Positions 17,922 to 27,107 of a stretch of 64,000 nucleotides of DNA are shown here, piece after piece. The notes under the pieces were generated by a model. That model did not search any database and had not been told where the DNA came from. It saw nothing but the letters and a program-made list of their open reading frames with translations. The DNA is taken from positions 1 to 64,000 of the forward strand of contig JAEANN010000002.1 of the NCBI GenBank assembly GCA_016841965.1. The letters run 5' to 3'. This DNA is from Candidatus Roseilinea mizusawaensis (GTDB lineage Bacteria; Chloroflexota; Anaerolineae; J036; Brachytrichaceae). The number at the start of each line of letters is the position of its first letter. The first letter of the stretch is position 1. The position numbers were made by a program, and so were the translations under genes.

Positions 17922-19373
17922 TCAGCCGCCGCCAGCGACACCCTGGATGCCGCCCTCGGTCAACTTGCGCAAGTCACCCAGCACGGCATCGACTTCGGCC
18001 AGGGTAACCGGCTGTTGCGTGTCCTTGTTAAGCAGGGCGCCGGCGGCGATGCGTTCGGCGGCTGCTTCGCGGATGGTGATGTTGCGTTTCATCGCTTCCT
18101 TGACCAGTTCGGCTGCCGCCATGTAACCGATCAGCGGATTGAGCGCAGTGGCGACGATAGCGTTTTTGGCCAACCAGCCCTCAGCCTTTTCGCGATTGGC
18201 CTTCAACCCAACCACGCACTTCGTGGTGAAAGCGTTGATTGCGCCGATCATGACGTGCATCATCTCGAACAGGTTGTGCGCGATGATCGGCATCATCACA
18301 TTCAACTCGAGCTGGCCGGCCTGCGCGGCAAGCGCCACCGTCACATCGCAGCCCTGAACGTGATAGCAGGCCATGTTCAGCATCTCGGCCAAGACGGGAT
18401 TGACTTTGCCGGGCATGATCGACGAGCCGGGCTGCACCGCCGGCAGGCGAATTTCATCGAGGCCGGTTGAGGGACCGGAGCTGAGCAGCCGAAAATCGTT
18501 GGCAATCCGCGTCAGCGTGATGGCAAGCGTGCGGATGCTGGCGCTGAAATCGGCCATGTCGGCCATGCTCTGCATCCCCTCGAACAGGTTGTCGGACTCA
18601 TGCAACGGCTGGCCGAGCAACGCGCTCAGGCGTTTGACCATGCGGGCGTGGTATTCGGGGTGTGCGTTCAGGCCGGTGCCGGTAGCGGTGCCGCCAATCG
18701 GCATACGGCGCAACGACTCGGCGGCGCGCACGATGCGCTCGCGGTCGCGCGCCACCGCTTTGGCGTAGCCGCCAAACTCCTGACCCAAGCGCACCGGCAC
18801 GGCGTCTTGCAAGTGCGTGCGGCCCGACTTTACGATATCGTCGAACTCTGCTGCCTTATCGGCCAGCGCAGCAGCCAACGCATCCACCGCCGACAGCAGT
18901 TCGGGCAAGCGCCACAAACACCCTAATCGGATGGCAGTGGGAATGGTGTCGTTGGTGGACTGGGCCATGTTGACATGATCATTGGCGCTGACCGGCTTTT
19001 TGGTCGCGCTTAGCCCAACCCCCAACAACTCGCTGGCCCGGCTGGCAATTACTTCGTTGATGTTCATGTTGTGGCTGGTGCCGGCGCCGGCCTGAAACGG
19101 ATCAACGACGAACTGATCGGCCCATTGGCCGTCCATGACCTCGGTAGCGGCAGCAACAATGGCATTAGCCAGCTTCGCATCTAGCAAGCCCAGCTCACAG
19201 TTGACTTCTGCAGCGGCGCGTTTGACGCAGGCCATGCTCCATACAAAAGCGCGATAGGGGCGCATCCCACTGATCGGGAAGTTCTGCACCGCACGCTGCG
19301 TCTGGGGGCCGTAGTACGCGCCGGCCGGCACTTGCATCTCGCCAAGTGAGTCCTTTTCAATTCGGTAATCCAT
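17922..19373 (-). CDS. Class II fumarase/aspartase superfamily lyase
   Basis: This 483-residue enzyme adds or removes water or ammonia across fumarate. The superfamily signature GSSIMPGKVNP is intact, as are GAGTSHNMN, the STND segment and RTHLQDAVP. Features are mixed: QAGAGTS and the DHVN-QSTND motif look like aspartate ammonia-lyase, while the GKVNP loop and GGTATGTGLN occur in both fumarases and many aspartases. With sucC and sucD in the same window, a citric-acid-cycle fumarase is plausible, but aspartase cannot be excluded. The ATG at 19373 is chosen over longer frames because homology begins at DYRIEKDSLG. A heptamer repeat lies directly upstream. Confidence 0.85.
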   Translation of the reverse strand: MDYRIEKDSLGEMQVPAGAYYGPQTQRAVQNFPISGMRPYRAFVWSMACVKRAAAEVNCELGLLDAKLANAIVAAATEVMDGQWADQFVVDPFQAGAGTSHNMNINEVIASRASELLGVGLSATKKPVSANDHVNMAQSTNDTIPTAIRLGCLWRLPELLSAVDALAAALADKAAEFDDIVKSGRTHLQDAVPVRLGQEFGGYAKAVARDRERIVRAAESLRRMPIGGTATGTGLNAHPEYHARMVKRLSALLGQPLHESDNLFEGMQSMADMADFSASIRTLAITLTRIANDFRLLSSGPSTGLDEIRLPAVQPGSSIMPGKVNPVLAEMLNMACYHVQGCDVTVALAAQAGQLELNVMMPIIAHNLFEMMHVMIGAINAFTTKCVVGLKANREKAEGWLAKNAIVATALNPLIGYMAAAELVKEAMKRNITIREAAAERIAAGALLNKDTQQPVTLAEVDAVLGDLRKLTEGGIQGVAGGG

Positions 19374-19377
19374 GGTT

Positions 19378-19414
19378 CGATTTTGGATTTTGGATTTTAG
19401 ATTTTGGATTTGCG
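19378..19414 (-). repeat. Intergenic heptamer repeat (C/T)AAAATC
   Basis: On the minus strand about five consecutive heptamers of the form (C/T)AAAATC fill the space just before the fumarase/aspartase start codon, downstream of upp. Confidence 0.85.
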
Positions 19415-19455
19415 ATGAGGGATGACCAACAGTCAATCCAACATCGCGAATCAAT

Positions 19456-20082
19456 TCACGCTGTGCCAAACTGCCGGTCGCCGGCATCACCCAGGCCGGG
19501 CACAATGTAGCCAATCTCATTGAGATGGTCGTCGATGGCGGCCAGATAGATCGGCACATCGGGATGATCGGTCTGCATGTGGCGCACGCCTTCGGGCGAA
19601 CCGATCAACCCGACATAGATAATGCGCGCGGCGCCCCACTTCTTGAGGATGTCGATAGTGGCTGTCGCGCTGCCCCCGGTGGCCAGCATCGGATCGAGCA
19701 CGATACACACCTGCACGGTGGGGTTGACCGGCAACTTGTTGTAATACTGCACCGGGCGCAGGGTGTGCTCGTCGCGGTACAAGCCGATATGCCACACTTC
19801 GGAGAAAGGCAGCATTTCCAGCGCCCCATCTACCATGCCCAGGCCGGCGCGCAAAATCGGCACTAGCCCAATACGGTCTTTCATCTCCCAGCCCTGCGCC
19901 TGGCCCATGGGCGTGGTGACGGTGATCGGCGACACAGGCAGGCCGGCGGTCGCTTCGGCGATCAAGAGCAGAGACAGCTCGCGCACCAGCTCACGGAAAC
20001 GTTTTGGTTCAGTTTTCTGATCGCGCAGGATGGTCAACTTGTGCAGCACCAGCGGGTGTGTGGAGACATGAACCTGGGACAT
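19456..20082 (-). CDS. upp: Uracil phosphoribosyltransferase
   Basis: Upp salvages uracil by making UMP from uracil and PRPP. The 208-residue length is normal. The PRPP-binding motif [12 protein letters not shown] is intact, as are the [15 protein letters not shown] substrate loop and the C-terminal GLGDAGDR. The frame is open well upstream, but family homology begins at MSQVHV (20082). TAGAAT lies seven bases before this ATG, which suggests a leaderless transcript. The fumarase/aspartase gene follows after 82 bp on the same strand. Confidence 0.95.
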   Translation of the reverse strand: MSQVHVSTHPLVLHKLTILRDQKTEPKRFRELVRELSLLLIAEATAGLPVSPITVTTPMGQAQGWEMKDRIGLVPILRAGLGMVDGALEMLPFSEVWHIGLYRDEHTLRPVQYYNKLPVNPTVQVCIVLDPMLATGGSATATIDILKKWGAARIIYVGLIGSPEGVRHMQTDHPDVPIYLAAIDDHLNEIGYIVPGLGDAGDRQFGTA

Positions 20083-20089
20083 CGGTCGG

Positions 20090-20095
20090 ATTCTA
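20090..20095 (-). promoter_or_regulatory. -10 box of a leaderless promoter (upp)
   Basis: On the minus strand TAGAAT ends seven bases before the upp ATG; there is no room for a ribosome binding site. Confidence 0.45.
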
Positions 20096-20196
20096 CCAAA
20101 TGCGCGGCGGCATGACGAAACGTTGCCACAAGTCGCGGGGCAAACACACTTTGCAATCGCCCAGGCAGCGCCGCGGCAACAGACGGCCAAGTAAGA

Positions 20197-20221
20197 CGAA
20201 GCCGGCTTTATGCCGGCTTCG
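20197..20221 (-). terminator. Hairpin downstream of the polytopic membrane protein gene
   Basis: A 10-bp perfect stem (CGAAGCCGGC with GCCGGCTTCG, 5-base loop) is followed on the minus strand by TCTTACTT. The U-tract is weak. The 287-bp gap it lies in (20083-20369) also holds the direct repeat TTGCGCGACAT, two copies, at about 20235-20260. Confidence 0.5.
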
Positions 20222-20359
20222 CGATGTGTTACCGGTTGCGCGACATGGGTTGCGCGACATAAAGGGCGCACACCTGACAGAGCGCCGGCCAGGACTGACA
20301 TGAATAAACTGGCGGCGTGGCGGCCAGAAAGCCCTGCTGCCTCTGGGCCGACATACGCG

Positions 20360-20375
20360 CAATAGCGCGCTATTG
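20360..20375. repeat. 16-bp perfect palindrome over a stop codon
   Basis: CAATAGCGCGCTATTG is a perfect palindrome that contains the TAG stop codon of the minus-strand membrane protein gene. It could be part of the transcript end or a binding site. Confidence 0.6.
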
Positions 20376-21350
20376 GGCCGGCAGCAGAGGCGTGAGCAGG
20401 TCTGGCTTCGGCGCGGCAACGTTGGTGAACTGGCGATAGGCCAGTGTCCAAATCACGATGATGAAGAGGTCTACGAACAATCCCACAATGCCACCAATCA
20501 ACGTCGTGACGATGAAGATTGGCGAGTTGATCAACTCCGGCAGGTCGGGCATGATGCCCTGTTGCGCTTGCTCCATCCAGTTGCCCATTTGTGGCAGCAC
20601 AGCCAGATTGCTCAACATCCCCAGAACAAAGCCAATGACTGCGGTGATCACAAAGATGGCCACGGCCAACAAGATGATATTGCCCAGATTAGCGCGGAAC
20701 AAGGCCCAGCCGCGCTTCAAGCCGGCAATTGGGCCGGCGTCTTCGATCACGATGGCGCGCTCTCCCATCACCTGCACGCCGGCGGCGATCAAAAGATAGA
20801 CCAATGAGATGCAGATCAGCCCAATGCCTGCGCACAACGCTGCCACAAACCCGCCCACCACGGATTCTGCCTGCTCGAGCGTGCTCTGCATAAGCGAGAT
20901 GAACGGCAAAACAAAAATCAAAAGCACCAGAGTCCCAATGACAATCACTGGCAGAAAGAGAACAATGTTAAACACAAGCAGCGGGATGAGCTTGCGGAAG
21001 CCGGTTCGGAGCATATCGCCGAACGAGGCTGTGCTTGTCGTCTCGAGGCTTTGAACGCCGGCGATCACGCTGCCACGCACAACCAGCAAAATGACCGAGG
21101 AAAGCAAACCAATTGCCAGTTGTAGGACAATCAACGGCATCCACAGCGCAAAGATACGCGCATAAGCAGCCAGCATCTCTTCGGCAGAGGTCACATCCAT
21201 CAAATCCTGTGGGCGAAAGACAAAGCCCTGGGCAGCGCCAGCCACCGCGCCGATGATGCTGAGCAGCGTCGGCAGCAACATGAGCGCCCAAAACACACGC
21301 TGCTGAAAGGTGAGCTTGATCGCCCGCGAGAACATCATACCAATGTCCAT
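20370..21350 (-). CDS. Polytopic membrane protein of unknown function
   Basis: This 326-residue protein has about six long hydrophobic segments separated by short charged loops: near residues 20-40, 75-100, 120-160, 170-210, 230-265 and 280-310. It resembles the broad group of membrane proteins annotated as glycerophosphoryl diester phosphodiesterase membrane domain or DUF7847-like, but carries no catalytic motif. The ATG at 21350 is chosen because AAAGGAGA precedes it at a good distance. The aldehyde dehydrogenase gene lies 66 bp upstream on the same strand. Confidence 0.8.
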   Translation of the reverse strand: MDIGMMFSRAIKLTFQQRVFWALMLLPTLLSIIGAVAGAAQGFVFRPQDLMDVTSAEEMLAAYARIFALWMPLIVLQLAIGLLSSVILLVVRGSVIAGVQSLETTSTASFGDMLRTGFRKLIPLLVFNIVLFLPVIVIGTLVLLIFVLPFISLMQSTLEQAESVVGGFVAALCAGIGLICISLVYLLIAAGVQVMGERAIVIEDAGPIAGLKRGWALFRANLGNIILLAVAIFVITAVIGFVLGMLSNLAVLPQMGNWMEQAQQGIMPDLPELINSPIFIVTTLIGGIVGLFVDLFIIVIWTLAYRQFTNVAAPKPDLLTPLLPAQ

Positions 21351-21416
21351 CAGTTTGGTCTCCTTTTGTATTCTGTACGCTGAAACACTCTGCCGGCGCG
21401 CTCGCACGGATCTGCT

Positions 21417-22862
21417 TCAGCCATGCTTAACGTATACCGTCTTGGTGCGAGTATAGAACTCGATGGCGGCCTGACCCTGCTCCTTGAAGGTGTTGGCGCT
21501 GGAATGTTTGAAGCCGCCGAAAGGCGCCTGCAACGCCAAGCCGGTCGTCTGCTCGTTGATCTTCACGACGCCGGCCTCGATGCGGTTAGCAAAGCTGAAT
21601 GCCTTCTTCAAGTCGTTCGTGACGATGCTGGCCGACAGTCCGAATCCAATTGCATTTGCTTTGTCGATTGCATCGTCGATGTCGCGCGCGCGGATAATAC
21701 TGATGACCGGCCCGAAGACTTCCTCCTGAGCGATGCGCATGGTCACATCGGCATGGTCGAACACCGTCGGCTGCACATAGAAGCCCCCATCGCCTGCGCG
21801 CCCGCCGCCGGCCAGCAGCTTTGCGCCCTCCTGTTGACCGATCTGGACATACATCAGGTCGGTCTCCAGTTGATCCTGGCTGACCGCCGGCCCCATCTGC
21901 ACGCCGCTCTCCAGCCCGTTGCCAACTTTCAAGCTGCGCGCCGCCTCGGCCAACGCTTCGGCATACCGATCGGCGATGCCCTCCTCGACGATGACGCGAC
22001 TGGTGGCCGTGCACGCCTGGCCGGTCAACCCAAAGCCGCCCAACACAGCCAGGTTCACTGCCAGCTTCAAGTCGGCGTCGTTCAGCACGATCATCGGGTT
22101 CTTGCCGCCCATCTCCAACTGTACGCGCGTCATGTTTTTGACTGCTTTGGCGTAGATGCCGGAGCCGACAGCGTATGAGCCGGTGAAACTGATGCCCTTG
22201 ACGGCAGGGTTGGTGGCGATCTCGTCGCCGGCGACTTTGCCAGAGCCGGTAACGTAGTTGAGCACGCCCGGCGGCAGGCCAGCCTCGACCAGCGCCTCGA
22301 CCAGCATGAGGGCCGTTTGCGGGGCAAGCGAGGCCGGCTTGAACACCACTGTGTTGCCGTAGACCAGCGCCGGCGCCATCTTCCAAGCCGGGATAGCGAT
22401 CGGGAAGTTCCACGGCGTGATCAGTCCAATCACACCTAGCGGCTCGCGGCGCGTATACAACAAGGTGTCGCCGGTATTGGCCGGCAGCACGTCGCCGCCC
22501 ATGCGCCAGCCCTCGCCGGCGTAATACTTGAAAATATCACGCGCGCGGGCAACTTCGACGCGGGCTTCGGCCAATGTCTTGCCTTCTTCGCGGGTCAGAC
22601 AGGCCGCCATGTCCTCAAGGCGCGCGGCAATGATCTGGCTTGCCTTATCGAGGATAGCCCCGCGCGCCGGCGGCGGCGTGGCGGCCCACTGCGGAAAGGC
22701 AGCCCGCGCAGCTTCGATCGCGCGCGCGACATCCGCGCGCGTGGCGGCGGGAAACGTACCCAGAACCTCGCGCGGGTTGGCGGGATTGCGCGTCTCAAAG
22801 GTTGCGCCGTCCGATGCGCTCACCCATTCGCCATGGATCAGATTTTTGAAGGTAATTGACAT
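21417..22862 (-). CDS. NAD(P)-dependent aldehyde dehydrogenase
   Basis: This 481-residue enzyme oxidises an aldehyde to the acid. Catalytic residues are present: Glu in LEMGGKNP (about 253), Cys in GQACTATS (about 287), Asn in PWNFPIA (about 152), and EEVFGPV near the C-terminus. The overall sequence, with PWNFPIAIPAWKMAPAL and GFKHSSANTFKEQGQAAIEFYT, is closest in my recollection to 2-oxoglutarate semialdehyde or succinate semialdehyde type dehydrogenases. The substrate cannot be fixed from sequence alone. GGAGTG precedes the ATG and TAGAAT lies just upstream of that (22880-22885). Confidence 0.92.
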   Translation of the reverse strand: MSITFKNLIHGEWVSASDGATFETRNPANPREVLGTFPAATRADVARAIEAARAAFPQWAATPPPARGAILDKASQIIAARLEDMAACLTREEGKTLAEARVEVARARDIFKYYAGEGWRMGGDVLPANTGDTLLYTRREPLGVIGLITPWNFPIAIPAWKMAPALVYGNTVVFKPASLAPQTALMLVEALVEAGLPPGVLNYVTGSGKVAGDEIATNPAVKGISFTGSYAVGSGIYAKAVKNMTRVQLEMGGKNPMIVLNDADLKLAVNLAVLGGFGLTGQACTATSRVIVEEGIADRYAEALAEAARSLKVGNGLESGVQMGPAVSQDQLETDLMYVQIGQQEGAKLLAGGGRAGDGGFYVQPTVFDHADVTMRIAQEEVFGPVISIIRARDIDDAIDKANAIGFGLSASIVTNDLKKAFSFANRIEAGVVKINEQTTGLALQAPFGGFKHSSANTFKEQGQAAIEFYTRTKTVYVKHG

Positions 22863-22899
22863 GATTCACTCCAGTCAGAATTCTATTCGACGCTCTGCC

Positions 22900-25800
22900 T
22901 CAGCCCGTGTTGCGCAGGCCGCTGCTCACGCCGTTAATGGTCAGATCGATCACGGCGCGCAGCAGGTCTGTGTCGTCGACGTCATCGGTCGACGCGTGCC
23001 GGCGCAGCCGGCGGATCATCTCTACCTGGATGTAGTTGAGCGGGTCTACGTAGGGGTTGCGCAACTGAATGGAGCGCTGCAACACCGGCTCGTTATCCAG
23101 CAACGCCGTCTGGCCGGTAATGGCGCAAATGGCCCGGCAAGCCCGATCATATTCAGCCTGTATCAAGCCGAAGATGCGCGTGCGCGCCGTCGCATCCTCC
23201 ACCAGCGAGGCATATTGGGCAGCAATGCCCATGTCAGCTTTGGTCAGGCTCTGCTGAGCGTTGTCGATCAACGTCTGAAAGAAGGGCCAGTCGCGATACA
23301 TTTCGCGCAACAGGCCGGCCCCCTCGTAATGCGACGCGCCGGCATCGTGACCATCCAGCGGAATGGCCCCGCCGGCTTGCAGACCTGTGCCCAGCCCATA
23401 CCAGCCCGGCAGCACAAAGCGGCTCTGCATCCAGGAAAACACCCATGGAATGGCGCGCAAGTCGGCCACGCTGCGGGTCTTGCGGCGATAGGCCGGCCGC
23501 GAGCCGATCTTCAGCCCGCTGATTTCGGTGATCGGCGTGGCCTGTTGCCAGAAGGTCAGGAAGTCGGGGTCGTCATACACCAGGGCGCGATAGGCAGCCA
23601 GGCTTGCGGCAGACATGCGCTCCATGCAAGCCCGCCATGCCGGTGGGGTTGGCTTCGGATGGCGCGCTTGATGTATAGCCAACAATGCGCCATACACTAC
23701 CTGCTCCAGATGACGATGCGCGATGTCGGGATCGTGATAGCGCGTGGACAGCACCTCGCCTTGTTCCGTGATGCGAATGCCGCCGTGAATCAACCCCTGC
23801 GGCTGAGCCAGAATTGCGCGCGCCGCCGGCCCGCCGCCGCGCGCAATGGTGCCCCCACGCCCGTGAAACAACGTGAAGGCGATGCCGGCTGCTTCGCAGG
23901 CGCGCGTGATGGTCTCCTGAGCTTTGAAGAGCGCCCAGTTGGCAGTCAGGTAGCCGCAATCCTTGTTGCTGTCCGAGTAGCCCAGCATGATCATCTGATG
24001 ATTGCCGGTCTGTCGCAGATGCTCGCGGTAGTGAGGATGATCGAACATCGCCTTCAGAATGGCCGGCGCGCGAGTGAGGTCGTCCAGTGTCTCAAAGAGC
24101 GGCACAATGCGCATGGTCGCGCTGCACCAGCGCAGCATCAACAGCACTTCCAACACATCCGACAGCCCGTTCGTCATGCTGATGACGTAGACGCCCATGA
24201 CCTCACGTCCATAGCGCCGCATAGTCTCGCGGGCGAGCTGGATCGGCTCGATGACGTTGCGCGTTTCGTCGCTCAGATCACCGGCGCGATCGAGCACGCT
24301 GCGGGCCGGCCTGGACAGCGCCTGACTCAACACAGCGATTTTGTGGGCCTCGTCCAGCGCGGCATACGCGCCGCCGGCCACTTCGAGCAGCGCGCCTTCG
24401 GCCTTGGCCAGCACTTCGGCCACAGCCGGCTCGTGCCAAGCCGAATGCTGGCGCAAATCCAGCCGCGCCATGTGCAGGCCAAACACGTTCAGGCGGTGAC
24501 GCAGTTGCTTGAGCTCGCCATCGACCAACCGCGCAGCGCGCCCCGCGCTCAGGCTGCGCGCCACTACGTCCAGCACCTTGCCCAGATCCCCGGCCGTCAG
24601 GTCTGGTTGGGCCGGCAACGGCAGCGATAGGGTACTGGACAGCGCCACGCTACGCGATTGGGCCAGAGGATAGAGCGGCCGGGTAGAGGTGTGTTGCCAG
24701 GCATCGGCCAGTTGCGCGGCCAGGTCGGCCAGCACCACGCGATAGGGTTCGTTCGGATATCGCTCGGCAAGCGTCTGCACGTGACGCGACGTGAAGCGAC
24801 CGGCGCTGATCAATTCCAGCACTTCCGCCGAGATGCGGTCGCGGCGCTTGGAGATGCTGAGCAAACGCGACAGCTCGTGCACGGCTTCGCGCAGTTTGTC
24901 AAGCGCCAGCCGGCGGTGCAACTGAATCGTCTCGGCCGTGACAGTCACCGTGACGTTAGGATTGCCGTCGCGGTCACCGCCAATCCACGAGCCAAAGGTC
25001 AGCCAACGGGTGGGGGCGCGCACGCCGGGGTAGTGCCGGGCTAGGGCCTGTTCCAAATCATCCTGAAGCCGGGGCAGCGTATCCCACAGTGTGTTGTTGA
25101 AGTACCACAGACCGGTGCGCACTTCATCGGTCACAGCCGGCTGAACCGTGCGTGAACGGTCGGTCAGCCATAGAGCGGTGATCTCGCGGCGCAGCGCTTC
25201 GTTGCTTGAGGTGTGATCGCTGACAAGGGACGATAGGGCGCCGTTTGCGGTATGCACCTCTTGTGCGCGCAGCAACCCGGCGATACGCCGCAAGCGGGTG
25301 AGCACTGTGCGACGCTTGGACTCGGTGGGGTGCGCTGTCAGCACCAGTTCGACATTTAGCCGGTCCAGGATATCCTGCAATTCCGCAGCCGGCAGGCCCT
25401 GCCGCTTCAGCTCAAGAATCGCTGCCTCGATGGATTCGCGCACCGGCGGCTGGCTGTCATCATCCTGCACGTGCAAGCGCGCCGCACGGCGCTGGCGCAG
25501 CCGGCGCGTCCGGTAATCTTCTTCGGCCAAGTTCACCAGCTCGAAGTACGTGGTGAAGGCCATGGCGATCTCGAAAGCATCGCGAGCCGACAGGCCGCCA
25601 ATCACGGCACGCAGTCGCGCCGCCGAATCCATGTCTCCGGCGCGACTGTTCTTGGCAAGTTGCCGCGCCTCTTCCACCAGATCAAAAATGCGCGGTCCTT
25701 CAAGATCGACGATAAGCTTGCCAAGAATGCTGCCCAGCCTGCGAATTTGGGCAGCGAGAAAATCAAGCGTGACCTCGCCCGATAACAAGCCGTGTTCCAT
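22900..25800 (-). CDS. ppc: Phosphoenolpyruvate carboxylase
   Basis: PEP carboxylase makes oxaloacetate from PEP and bicarbonate, refilling the citric acid cycle. The 966-residue length is typical. Key motifs are intact: LTAHPTESKRRT with the catalytic His, SWIGGDRDGNPNVT, GYSDSNKDCGYLTANW, FHGRGGTIARGGGPA, and the C-terminal NTG that closes the active site. An upstream frame of 19 codons exists but ATG 25800 is chosen because homology begins there and a TATACT box lies eight bases before it. The gene diverges from alaX, sharing one palindromic -10 element. Confidence 0.97.
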   Translation of the reverse strand: MEHGLLSGEVTLDFLAAQIRRLGSILGKLIVDLEGPRIFDLVEEARQLAKNSRAGDMDSAARLRAVIGGLSARDAFEIAMAFTTYFELVNLAEEDYRTRRLRQRRAARLHVQDDDSQPPVRESIEAAILELKRQGLPAAELQDILDRLNVELVLTAHPTESKRRTVLTRLRRIAGLLRAQEVHTANGALSSLVSDHTSSNEALRREITALWLTDRSRTVQPAVTDEVRTGLWYFNNTLWDTLPRLQDDLEQALARHYPGVRAPTRWLTFGSWIGGDRDGNPNVTVTVTAETIQLHRRLALDKLREAVHELSRLLSISKRRDRISAEVLELISAGRFTSRHVQTLAERYPNEPYRVVLADLAAQLADAWQHTSTRPLYPLAQSRSVALSSTLSLPLPAQPDLTAGDLGKVLDVVARSLSAGRAARLVDGELKQLRHRLNVFGLHMARLDLRQHSAWHEPAVAEVLAKAEGALLEVAGGAYAALDEAHKIAVLSQALSRPARSVLDRAGDLSDETRNVIEPIQLARETMRRYGREVMGVYVISMTNGLSDVLEVLLMLRWCSATMRIVPLFETLDDLTRAPAILKAMFDHPHYREHLRQTGNHQMIMLGYSDSNKDCGYLTANWALFKAQETITRACEAAGIAFTLFHGRGGTIARGGGPAARAILAQPQGLIHGGIRITEQGEVLSTRYHDPDIAHRHLEQVVYGALLAIHQARHPKPTPPAWRACMERMSAASLAAYRALVYDDPDFLTFWQQATPITEISGLKIGSRPAYRRKTRSVADLRAIPWVFSWMQSRFVLPGWYGLGTGLQAGGAIPLDGHDAGASHYEGAGLLREMYRDWPFFQTLIDNAQQSLTKADMGIAAQYASLVEDATARTRIFGLIQAEYDRACRAICAITGQTALLDNEPVLQRSIQLRNPYVDPLNYIQVEMIRRLRRHASTDDVDDTDLLRAVIDLTINGVSSGLRNTG

Positions 25801-25808
25801 ATCCGGCG

Positions 25809-25816
25809 AGTATACT
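25809..25816. promoter_or_regulatory. Palindromic shared -10 element of divergent leaderless genes
   Basis: The perfect palindrome AGTATACT gives TATACT on both strands. It ends eight bases before the ppc ATG (minus, 25800) and ten bases before the AlaX-type ATG (plus, 25827). The whole space between the two start codons is 26 bp, so both transcripts must be leaderless or nearly so if they start here. Confidence 0.6.
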
Positions 25817-25826
25817 GGGCACCCGT

Positions 25827-27107
25827 ATGACAGTCCGCTTGTACCGCGTCGATCCATTCCTGCGACACTTTTCCGCCCGTGTGACTATGCTTGCGTGGAT
25901 AGAGGGCCGGCCGGCCGTCACGCTCGATCAAACCGCCTTCTATCCGACCTCTGGCGGGCAAGCATTCGACCGGGGCACGTTGGCCGGCGTGGAGGTGATC
26001 GATGTCATCGAGCGTGACAACGGCGAAATTCTACACACGCTGGCGCGTGCGCCTGAATTTAACGTGGGCGATGCGATAGCAGGCGAAATTGATTGGCTGC
26101 GTCGATTCGACCACATGCAACAACACAGCGGCCAGCACGTGTTGTCGGCGGCATTTGCGCGCGTGGCCGGCCTGGACACGCTGTCGGTGCATATGGGTGA
26201 AGACGATTGCACCGTTGATTTGCCGGCTGCCCGCCTGGAGGCGGAACTTGTCCAGCGCGTCGAAGACGCCGCCAATCAAGCCATCTACGACGACCTGCCC
26301 ATTCGCACGCACGAGGTGACCGCCGCTGAACTGCCCGGCATTCCCCTGCGCAAACCGCCCAGCGTGACCGGCTTGATCCGCATCGTCGAAGTGCAGGGGT
26401 TTGACTGGTCTGCCTGTGGCGGAACGCATGTGGCTTCAACCGGCCAGATCGGCATGATTCGCATCCACAAGGTTGAAAAGCGAGGCAGCGAGACGCGCAT
26501 CCACTTTCATTGCGGGCAGCGCGCACTGCGCGATTATCGGCAGGCCAGCGCCGTGGCCGGCGCACTGAGCGACCAATTGCGTGTCAGCCGGCAGGAATTG
26601 CCCCAAGCCGTGCAGCGGCTGTGGCTCGAAGCACAGGCAGCGCGCAAAGCGTTGGCAGATGCTCAGGACAGATTAGCCCAAACAGATGCCATGACCCTCT
26701 TGCGCGACGCCAGAAACGCTGCCGCAGAAGCTGCCGCAGAAGCTGCCGCAGAAGCCGCGCCCATGGTCATCGCGCGCGTGTTGGCAGACCGAGACGCAAC
26801 ACAACTTAAAGCCATTGCCAAACATCTGACAGCCGGGCCGGGCGTAGTGGCACTGCTGGGCGCCCCCGGCGAGAAAGCCAGCCTGTGCTTTGCCCGCTCA
26901 AAAGACGCAGCCGGCGATATGGGCAAACTACTGCGCGAAGCGTTGGCTGCGCTGGGAGCAAAAGGCGGCGGCTCGCCCGACTTCGCGCAGGGTGGCGGCG
27001 TGCCGGCCAGCCCCGAGCAGATTCAGCAAGCTGTGGATCGGACAAGGATCGCAATGCAACACAGTTTAGCCGGCAACACACAATCATCGGGAGTTCAGGA
27101 GCGATGA
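25827..27107 (+). CDS. Alanyl-tRNA editing protein AlaX-type with DHHA1 domain
   Basis: AlaX proteins hydrolyse Ser-tRNA(Ala) or Gly-tRNA(Ala) made by mistake. The 426-residue product has the second-additional-domain/editing core: zinc ligands in HMQQHSGQHVL (HxxxH, about 95-105) and CGGTH (about 193), plus FYPTSGGQ. After a helical linker containing three Ala-Ala-Glu repeats, the C-terminal part (about 310-410) looks like a DHHA1 domain, ending GGSPDFAQGGG. This is the long form of AlaX, resembling the C-terminal half of AlaRS without its catalytic core. The stop codon overlaps the next start codon (ATGA), so the two are translationally coupled. Confidence 0.9.
   Translation: MTVRLYRVDPFLRHFSARVTMLAWIEGRPAVTLDQTAFYPTSGGQAFDRGTLAGVEVIDVIERDNGEILHTLARAPEFNVGDAIAGEIDWLRRFDHMQQHSGQHVLSAAFARVAGLDTLSVHMGEDDCTVDLPAARLEAELVQRVEDAANQAIYDDLPIRTHEVTAAELPGIPLRKPPSVTGLIRIVEVQGFDWSACGGTHVASTGQIGMIRIHKVEKRGSETRIHFHCGQRALRDYRQASAVAGALSDQLRVSRQELPQAVQRLWLEAQAARKALADAQDRLAQTDAMTLLRDARNAAAEAAAEAAAEAAPMVIARVLADRDATQLKAIAKHLTAGPGVVALLGAPGEKASLCFARSKDAAGDMGKLLREALAALGAKGGGSPDFAQGGGVPASPEQIQQAVDRTRIAMQHSLAGNTQSSGVQER
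26718..26753 (+). repeat. 12-bp tandem repeat in the AlaX-type gene, three copies
   Basis: Three copies of GCTGCCGCAGAA, in frame, encode Ala-Ala-Glu-rich helix in the linker before the DHHA1 domain. Confidence 0.85.

Noticed and set aside
22528-24630. A 700-codon frame on the plus strand opposite ppc
   Set aside because: It is the antisense shadow of the phosphoenolpyruvate carboxylase and aldehyde dehydrogenase genes in GC-rich DNA, with no family resemblance or ribosome binding site.
25809-25816. AGTATACT as a LexA- or other repressor operator
   Set aside because: It is too short for the usual operators and its spacing to both start codons fits a -10 element better.
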